Of a stretch of 16,711 nt of DNA, positions 14,753-16,711 are shown piece by piece. The stretch covers positions 1 through 16,711 of the forward strand of contig CALAVC010000191.1 in NCBI GenBank assembly GCA_937892095.1. Direction: 5' to 3'. The notes beneath the pieces were generated by a model. It had not been told where the DNA came from and ran no database searches. It saw only the letters and a program-made list of their open reading frames with translations. Every line of letters begins with the position of its first letter. The stretch's first letter is position 1. This DNA comes from an uncultured Bacteroidales bacterium (GTDB lineage Bacteria; Bacteroidota; Bacteroidia; Bacteroidales; Marinilabiliaceae). The position numbers were made by a program, and so were the translations under genes.

Positions 14753-15763
14753 ATGAAAACTTTTACATCTTTTGTGGCACTGCTTTGCAGTGTTGCAGCT
14801 TTTGCTGGCGATGGCACAGAGGGCAGTCCATACACTCTTGCAGAAGCACTGAGCGAAAAGGCAACTACCAATTTTTGGCTTAAGGCTGACATTAAGGGCC
14901 TTGGCAAAGATGGTTCACAGACTGTTAACGACAGCGAACTTCGCACCGACACTTTTGCTCTGCTAAACTCTGGAGAGGCTTATTTAATAGCTGCAAGCTA
15001 TGACATCTTTGGCAGTCTCGACTTGTCCGACCTAACCAACACCAAAGATCTTCTCATCGAAGGTCGCATGATGGCCGATACTCTTTGGGTTCGTCAAGTC
15101 AAAGGTGCTCTTAGCATCAATATAAGCAATGGCGCACGTGGCTACCACGTAGCCGCCAACTATCTTGTACCCCAAAATGTCGTAGCTACTGTTGTACGTG
15201 GCTCATATAGCACGAAAAACAATGACGTAACGTGCGTAGTCGGCTATTCATATTTTGGCGATACTGTTACGACTGGCAAAAATTCAGCTCTTATCCTCTT
15301 AGCACAAGATGGTTCGTACGACCTTACTCTTGCGTCAAGCGAGGTCGCCAAGAGTATATCTGGCACAACAGGTCTTGGAGCTGGCAAGACGGTGGGTCTC
15401 AACACTGTAACAACCAAAAATCGCTATCTCTACCGCTTTGAAGTTTCTGCCGACTTTATGGGCTTCCGCCGCAATAGCGACAATATGCAAGAAGTAACTC
15501 TTGAGAGCAAAGATGAAGTATATTTGCAAGTCAACGCTTCGGAAAAAAATTTCTTCGGTGCATACGAGTTCGCTGACGAGGATAAGAAAGTCATAAACTG
15601 GGAAGGACAGACAATCAACGATTTTGCGTCTGCCACCACCAACCTTAAAAAGGTCATCGCAACACACGACGACAATAAAATCTACGACCTTAGTGGCAAA
15701 ATATCCAATGGTAAGCAGAAAGGTCTTTTCGTCCAAAACGGACGCTTGATTATTATCAAATAA
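14753..15763 (+). CDS. DUF6359-type secreted protein with short C-terminal sorting-like tail
   Basis: A 336-residue exported protein. The signal peptide (1-18) ends at AFA. The mature start GDGTEGSPYTLAEALS followed by NFWLKADIKG matches the DUF6359 (OB-fold-like) pattern found on many Bacteroidales surface proteins. The middle (about 110-300) is beta-rich and unrecognised. The end (about 309-336) reads IYDLSGK, then KGLFVQNGRLIIIK. This resembles the short VYDLxGRKV...GIYIVNGKK tail common in Bacteroidales and related to type IX secretion sorting domains; whether it acts as one is unproven. Codon use differs from the rest of the operon: every arginine codon I checked is CGT or CGC, and CTT/CTC and GGT/GGC dominate. 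This suggests high expression. It is the last gene of the operon and lies 53 bases before the long hairpin. Confidence 0.75.
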   Translation: MKTFTSFVALLCSVAAFAGDGTEGSPYTLAEALSEKATTNFWLKADIKGLGKDGSQTVNDSELRTDTFALLNSGEAYLIAASYDIFGSLDLSDLTNTKDLLIEGRMMADTLWVRQVKGALSINISNGARGYHVAANYLVPQNVVATVVRGSYSTKNNDVTCVVGYSYFGDTVTTGKNSALILLAQDGSYDLTLASSEVAKSISGTTGLGAGKTVGLNTVTTKNRYLYRFEVSADFMGFRRNSDNMQEVTLESKDEVYLQVNASEKNFFGAYEFADEDKKVINWEGQTINDFASATTNLKKVIATHDDNKIYDLSGKISNGKQKGLFVQNGRLIIIK

Positions 15764-15815
15764 ACAATCATAGCATTTAGACACGCTTTAGCGTCAACTC
15801 ACCTTTCTCCATTAT

Positions 15816-15864
15816 ACAACCCAAAAGTCCCACGGCATTTTGTGCCGTGGGACTTTTGGGTTGT
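15816..15864. terminator. Perfect 22-bp hairpin after the receptor operon
   Basis: Bases 15816-15837 pair without mismatch with 15843-15864 around a 5-base loop (TTTTG). It lies between the end of the operon and the end of the convergent permease remnant, so it can block readthrough both ways. Neither side has a clean T run (TCTATTT on the plus side), so it is not a textbook intrinsic terminator and could instead be a mobile or REP-like palindrome. The rest of 15764-15958 holds nothing I recognise. Confidence 0.7.
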
Positions 15865-15958
15865 TCTATTTGAGCCACTTTTGGATGGCTTTTGAAGCAC
15901 TTATGCTATAAATTATAACTATGTGAATGTGCGAGAAGCACAATTACCGCCCAACGTC

Positions 15959-16711
15959 TCAGATTTTTGCATTAGTTTTTTCTTTCGATAAGATCAGATT
16001 TAGCAATATGCCAGTCGTAGCCGACAAACCGACACCACTCAACACAAAGTCGCCACCTCGAAGCACAGCTCCGCCAACACCTATAGTCAGCATAATACTC
16101 GAAATAACCAAGTTACGAGTCTCTTCAAAGTTCACCTTATTGCGTATCATGCTCTGTATACCAACAGAGGCAATCGTACCAAAAAGCAACAACATTATCC
16201 CTCCAAGCACGGCTTGCGGAATACTCTGCAAAAGCACGTTTAGCTTGCCAATGACTGAAAACACTATCGCCGTTATGCGGATCACTTGTGGGTCTGTAAT
16301 TTTTGTAATCTGCTACGCTCCTGTCACTTCGCTATATGTCGTCACTGGCGGACCACTTATAAACGCTCCCATAAAGCACGCCAATCCATCACCAAGCAAC
16401 GTTCTGTGAAGCCCAGGCTCTTGCGCAAAGTCTTTTCCTGCCACAGCTCCCACCGTATAGATGTCGCCCACATGCTCTATTGCCGACGCCATTGCCACTG
16501 GCATCATAAGAAAGAACGGTTGCCAAGCAAAGGCTGGCAACTGCAAGTGCCTTATGTTCTCTGGCAACGCCAACCATGGTGCCTCACTCACATTTCTTAT
16601 CCCTCATTTTTACGATATACTCAGCTTGCGCTTTTCTCATCTGAGCCAAAAATTCCGGTTTATAGGTCAAAATGCAGGCTACGAGGTATCCTCAGCCCTT
16701 TGTTTATCTGG
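15959..16711 (-). pseudogene. uraA: Decayed NCS2 uracil permease, running off the window
   Basis: The remnant matches uracil:proton symporters of the NCS2/UraA family. Residues encoded by 16591-16316 carry EAPWLALPE, EHVGDIYTVGAVAGKDF, EPGLHRTLLGDG and SGPPVTTYSEVTG. Those from 16312 to 15959 carry QITKITDPQVIRITAIVF, SIPQAVLGGIMLLLFG and GLSATTGILLNLIL. The two halves are in one frame but split by a TAG at 16315-16313, where the family has a residue such as Val or Leu. Upstream of 16591 the same frame hits several stops, while a GYLVA-like piece that could be the preceding helix is in another frame (16691-16677). So there is at least one nonsense change and one frameshift. TAG ends other genes here, so recoding is unlikely. 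Sequencing error cannot be excluded. Confidence 0.75.

Noticed and set aside
9366..15763. A Xus-type siderophore operon
   Set aside because: There is no PepSY-type inner-membrane reductase, and the lipoprotein does not look like the beta-propeller I recall for XusB.
15782..15794. ACGC-TTTA-GCGT mini hairpin after the last operon gene
   Set aside because: A four-base stem is too weak to call; the 22-bp hairpin just downstream is the more likely transcript end.
16313..16315. TAG as a recoded sense codon in the permease
   Set aside because: miaA, murI, the secreted protein, rubredoxin and the DUF4876-type gene all end in TAG, and the permease also shows a frame change upstream, so decay or error is simpler.
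1..16711. CRISPR arrays, insertion sequences, integrases, rRNA genes or further tRNAs
   Set aside because: I looked on both strands and saw no regular spaced repeats, transposase or integrase motifs, rRNA segments, or any cloverleaf other than tRNA-His.

Overview
The window looks like chromosomal DNA of a Bacteroidota member, most likely order Bacteroidales. The evidence is the set of protein families (a Bacteroidales-type MiaA, a PASTA protein beside RluD, a TonB-dependent receptor with a carboxypeptidase-like N-terminal domain, DUF4876/DUF6850/DUF6359-type envelope proteins) and promoters that fit the Bacteroidota pattern (TTG or TTTG, about 20 bases, TAnnTTTG). No Shine-Dalgarno-like sites stand out. 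I cannot name the genus. Most of the window is moderate in GC, but the first ~595 bases are much richer (hand counts of 55 to 73% in sampled 60-base lines, against 32 to 50% just after). That change falls inside miaA, so the left edge is either a recombination junction or an assembly chimera.

Layout. (1) 1-819: the 3' part of miaA, carrying an in-frame inverted-repeat insert; it converges on, and overlaps by 6 bases, a minus-strand AlkD-like HEAT-repeat gene (814-1470). (2) 1527-1706: a complete tRNA-His unit with promoter, gene and terminator. (3) 1779-4487: a plus-strand run of four genes: a PolB-type 3'-5' exonuclease homologue that seems to have lost catalytic acids, a gamma-class carbonic anhydrase-like hexapeptide protein, an unknown secreted protein, and murI. 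It ends at a hairpin placed to serve both strands. (4) 9150 back to 4551: a long minus-strand run of dedA, nitroreductase, plsC, nitroreductase, PASTA protein, rluD and a 53-residue rubredoxin. (5) 9366-15763: a plus-strand four-gene operon of TonB-dependent receptor, DUF4876-type surface lipoprotein, DUF6850-type outer-membrane barrel and DUF6359-type secreted protein. It is driven by a close match to the Bacteroidota promoter placed so near the start codon that the mRNA should be almost leaderless. (6) 15816-15864: a perfect 22-bp hairpin. (7) 15959-16711: a decayed NCS2 uracil permease gene on the minus strand, running off the right edge.

The best candidate for an under-described system is the receptor operon. 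It has one TonB-powered importer, a lipoprotein predicted to be exposed on the surface, a second barrel and a secreted protein whose codon use suggests high expression. There is no SusD-like partner, glycoside hydrolase or known siderophore or haem gene beside it, so its substrate is not readable from the sequence. The other strong oddities are the repeat inserted in frame into miaA, the sharp composition break in the same gene, and the probable pseudo-exonuclease.
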